A stretch of 64,000 nt of DNA from Argentina anserina (taxonomy: Eukaryota > Streptophyta > Magnoliopsida > Rosales > Rosaceae), in contig NC_065872.1 in NCBI RefSeq assembly GCF_933775445.1, forward strand, positions 1,736,001 through 1,800,000, read 5' to 3'. A model generated the notes under the pieces. That model searched no databases. It was not told where the DNA came from and worked only from the letters and a program-made list of their open reading frames with translations. Each line of letters starts with the position of its first letter. The first letter of the stretch is position 1. The translations under genes and the position numbers were made by a program. Positions 59,936 to 64,000 of this stretch are shown piece after piece.

Positions 59936-61190
59936 TTGTAATCTTTGCGTTTACGATAAGTTAAGAGGCCCAAAAAGAAACTTAAGCAGGTCTCCTTCCA
60001 TTTCTCGAACCCTTTCCTAGAAAAGTATAGTACAGAGCTAATGTAACCTTCCCTTCACGAAATCACGGCTCAACTCGATCAAAGCCACCGATATCGATCA
60101 GTAGACATGTTCATCAACCCTCCTAGCTCATTAGTGTCATGCGTAGCAATTGGGCGCTTAAGTCTTATTTAGGCACTCAATGCAGCCCTTATATGAGATT
60201 GCATGCATATTGCTCTATGCCTTAATCAAGAGTAGTTGCATCCCTTTTTGATCCCTAATATTCAGGCTACTCAACTCGTTTGTGTAACTGTTTAACCGAT
60301 TTTATATGTCATTCGTCAACTTTTTTCCCGGATCGGGGGTTCCGAATGGTGAACTATCAGTCTATCAGTTGGTATATATTACTGCAAAACCGATAAATAA
60401 TTGGGTTAGGGAAGAGTTTTCCCATCGTTCTATAACTATATCACGCTGAATGAAGTTGTGCCTCACAAGGGAGAGGAAGAAGATCGAAGAAGATCAAATC
60501 AAGTTGTTCATGATGAGAAGAAACCCTAAACCAAATTGTTAGTTTAATCAAAGCTCGAACATGCTAAACTTATTACTTGTTTGTTTAGGATCACAACCTC
60601 GAAATCTTAACAGAATTTTCAACTAATTATACCTTTTTCAGATTACTTATTACACTCTGCAGTCCGCAAGTCACTAACTCCACATGCGATTTTCTCTTTC
60701 GACCAACGTTCAACGTTGTGTCTATATATCAATTAAGTAGTTGTTGCTCCATCATAATTTATAACTTTCCCTCATGTTATCCAAATCCCAAAAGATATTT
60801 CTCTATTTTCTAATTATCAAACAATTGAACTATTGAACGATTATACCATATCGATCCCGATCGACTAAATTGATACGATTATATACCATATGCATGTATC
60901 GAATTCGAAGAAGTGATACGAACCCAAGCTATCTATCAGCCAATTAAGGGTGATGGTCAGTTCCAGTGGTTACATGTTGGTTAATGAAGCTAACCAAAAC
61001 GTATTTCACATGAGCTGCCATGCAACTTGGGTGGTCCGCTCTCCAGAATTTTGAGACCACAATCCCACATGCAGAAATTGAAGACGTTGATGAAGAATTC
61101 CGATAAAGACAACTGATACGACTCTCCAAGTTGGAATGAAAAAAAATTATTCTGTAGCTTGGCGCGTTTGTCAATTTATTGGGTCCAACA
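59936..61190. other. intergenic, no gene seen
   Basis: AT-rich with scattered short frames; nothing supportable. Confidence 0.5.
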
Positions 61191-61198
61191 CTCCAACC

Positions 61199-62000
61199 CA
61201 GGGGCGGATCTAGGCCTCTTTAGGGGGACTCAAGTATCCCCATTGGTCAAGACAAGAAAAAAAAATTATGTTATAAATGTTTTGATTTTGAGTTCTTAGT
61301 GAAAGCATCCCCAAATACTAACTCTACTCATTTGTTTTCCTTATATACTTTACTCTTATCTTCCTCAATAACGTGTTTTCAATCAAATATCTCTTATTCT
61401 AAAATGCTAGTTATGTTACTAGTTATTACGTCGCTAATCTATTCAATTGTGTATTAATTGTGTTAGATTATGATTATATACATCATTTTGTCTAATATAT
61501 ATATGAAAATTCTTTTTCAATAGTTATAGGTGTCAATTAGACTAAATTGACATAGTTTGAGTCCCAACCGAAGCATTCGAAAAAAAAATTCTTCATGGTT
61601 TCAAAGAAATGTCCAATCTACACTTCTCAAAAAAAAAAAATTTAGTCTACAAGTCCAAATTTGAATTATTTTCATTTCTTATCTTTCCAAAACTTTATTG
61701 ATCAGTCACGATCTTTAATTCAGTTTTCATTGGTTGGTTCTTAATCTTTCGAACCGCTAATAAAATGCTCTTGTAAATGAATCTAAATTGCGAATTGCGA
61801 TGTACTATATGAATATTTGATTGGTTAATTTATGTTATTTGTATATATGCATTAGAAGAGTAAACCTCATTACTTTCACCAACTAGATATCTCTATTTTT
61901 ATTCAATTTTACTAATTATTTTGTAATTTCGAGAATCTTCACTATTTTTTTATAGTTAAATTCAAGCATCCCAATGATTCAATTCTGGATCCGGCCACTG
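61199..62000. mobile_element. non-autonomous hAT-type element
   Basis: 802 bp flanked by an exact 8-bp target duplication CTCCAACC (61191-61198 and 62001-62008). Left end CAGGGGCGGATCTAGG; reverse complement of the right end CAGTGGCCGGATCCAG: good inverted repeats of the CAGTGGCGGATC type that is widespread in plants. The interior is AT-rich and has no transposase frame. The clean duplications suggest a moderately recent insertion. Confidence 0.82.
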
Positions 62001-62008
62001 CTCCAACC

Positions 62009-64000
62009 TAATAGTAGTATTGGCTAATATAGTAACCCAGAATCCCCCGTCTCTTCAATAATGCTTCTCATATCTTTATGCAAGGCTTTGACTCAAAAAT
62101 GAATGAATTATTAAGGTGGTGGGAAGGACCTGGGACATTTAATCATTGATGTCCTCTACTGCAGGTTTGGAACGGTCCCAAGTTAGGTCCCAAATCCCAA
62201 TCGGCTATTCGATCACTCCTTCCGGTTGGTTGCCATTTCTAGGTCATATTGATATACAATGCCACGAGGGGCTCCATGAGCTGACTGGATCTTGTCTTAG
62301 CTGCTGCTTCATTGCTTGATTTGCTTCTTCCAAGTTTTCTAGTCCTATCCCATTTCACTTCCCGCAACTCAACCACCGACCCAATTTTCCATCAATGACC
62401 ATCTTATAGTGCAATTAAGCCATGTTTTTAGTTAACGATGCAGAATTAAACACTAATCTAATTTACCGTACCAGACAGTATAATTGGTAGTGTTAATTGC
62501 GGAAACGTACAGAAGGGGTTATAGAGAAGCTGTGGTCGTAGCCGGCATGATCATTGTGATTTTGCCGACCGTAATCACTTGCTTCTTTAAACACTTTAGC
62601 CCCGGCCTGGGATTGATTTGTGTAACCAAATCTACCTCCAGACTTGGAGAAACAACGCACACACCAATCATGATCATTTTCATAAATAGCTACCTCCCCA
62701 TTTCTGTACGTGCCATCATAGTGGTTTACTTCTGTGTTTCTGACTTCTGAAGCCTAACTTATTATGGGGGAGGGGGCTTAGTATCTAACTAACTTCAAGC
62801 TCTAATTAGTATGGCCTGAATGGCTGAATCTACGCAATGCTTTTAACATGGTAGGTAGCGTCTCTTAATTGATGAAATTCATTTGATTCTAGTTGAATCT
62901 ATCCTGCTAGCTATAACTATATTCATTATGCTCGGTTGGTTGACTCGGTTCCTACCTAGCTAGACAAACCTGGCACTGCGCGCCCTTTAAATTTCAGTCA
63001 TGCATAGTGCACAGCGCCTGTAATTAAGGTCAGATATATATATATATATATTGATTAATTATATTATACCATTTATCAGTCACAATTCAGAATTGAAATG
63101 TCACTTGAGTTAATTTAGGCAGATAAAAACATTTGCTCGAACAATACATCATAAATCTCATAGTCATTGAACAAGTGTTCGATGCAATATTTGAAGTAAT
63201 TATATATAATCCAATATGTTGCAGAAATACAAATGCAAGTTGGAAATTGAGTTCTCTTATAATCCAATATAATCATATGATAATAAACAAGGTCTTCACT
63301 ACTTCAATGATAGATTCTAGTCGATTAAACTTCACTAAATCACTAGCCAAAAGTAGTCAAGCAAACCATTCCTATCAATTAAACCTAAATATTCCTGGAT
63401 ACCTATACAACAACCAAATAATGTCAAGCTCACAAGTCATTTCCTGTCTAATTAGACCAATTTATATAACATGGTGAATAATTTATTCAACAAAAATTGA
63501 TATGAAGAAGCTAATCTAGATTGAAACATGGTGAAGGATCGGTCTAAGACTCTTAATCAAACACAAGTATATTATGCTCTATATATTTTCACTTAAAATA
63601 CACAAGTAACCTTGGAGATTGGCATCCTAAAGTTCTAATTCTGAATACTTTGCATCTTATGGTCCCATTTGGAAACTACAAATTTCATAAATCCAACAAT
63701 GCAACATTTTTCAACATAAGATGCAAAAGTGAGGAAACATTTACACAAATGATTGAGTACTAAGCTCTACAACAGTAGCAGTTACACGGAAGAGTACAAT
63801 CATTAGACAAAAACCCAATTCAACCAATATCAATCCACCCTCTCACATAAAACAGAGAAACAAGCACCAATATAGAATTTACAGAATTTGAATGATACTG
63901 ATATGACTTTACATTCTCTTTCCAAATAGAGCAAAATTTCTTCACAAAACATATGTAGATTATACTTACACAACATGTAGATTGAAACATAATCTATACA
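62009..64000. other. intergenic, no gene seen
   Basis: AT-rich. Open frames at 62484-62750 and 63133-63477 have no recognised product. An (AT)n tract is at about 63032-63050. The last kilobase, with many short A/T runs, could be a UTR or intron of a gene beyond the right edge; nothing proves that. Confidence 0.45.

Noticed and set aside
62484..62750. 88-codon hydrophobic plus-strand frame
   Set aside because: Start is not supported, no family resemblance, no flanking exons.

Overview
The window is nuclear DNA of a flowering plant, almost certainly a eudicot. The genes are split by short GT-AG introns, the intergenic DNA is AT-rich, and the gene families are plant ones: a BAS1-type CYP734A P450, PRMT10, an Agenet protein, fasciclin-like arabinogalactan debris, and a Copia element with a tRNA-Met-type primer site. 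The protein style would fit Rosaceae, but nothing seen here proves that. Exons of spliced genes were joined by hand from splice signals and reading phase.

Layout. 1-1.5 kb: a likely noncoding first exon and intron of a leftward gene that runs off the left edge. 2.1-3.5 kb (-): an intronless membrane-anchored receptor-like kinase. 5.2-8.3 kb (+): PRMT10 in seven coding exons. 9.1 kb (+): a small protein with a C-terminal membrane anchor. 10.2-19.4 kb (+): a complete, very young Copia/Sirevirus-type LTR retrotransposon with TTCTA target-site duplications, broken pol and an extra downstream ORF. 22.2-24.5 kb (+): an Agenet-ENT protein. 24.5-31.1 kb: no supportable gene. 31.2-34.1 kb (-): CYP734A, a brassinosteroid-inactivating P450, in five exons. 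36-45 kb: gene-empty, with a hAT-type element, a poly(A) retroposon and a possible organellar insertion. 46.3-48.1 kb (-): the nuclear GTPase Ran in eight exons. 49.6-50.2 kb: a decayed fasciclin-like arabinogalactan pseudogene. 50.5-53.0 kb: inverted-repeat elements, including a hAT-type element that carries a long foldback. 53.5-55.0 kb (+): an 81-residue membrane protein built from four small exons. 55.6-56.2 kb: a LINE-type RNase H relic. 56.8-57.2 kb (-): a probable plastid protein of 114 residues. 57.2-64 kb: no intact gene, but an imperfect tandem duplication, an unidentified decayed coding stretch and another hAT-type element with exact target duplications.

The host genes do not form a pathway. 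They are ordinary neighbours with separate roles: methylation, hormone turnover, nuclear transport, chromatin reading and signalling. No clear new biological system was found. The less ordinary content is in the mobile elements: the young Copia with lesions in protease and reverse transcriptase plus a possible third ORF with its own TATA-like and splice-acceptor signals; four DNA or retro elements whose target-site duplications can be read directly; and a roughly 165-bp-arm hairpin nested inside a hAT-type element.
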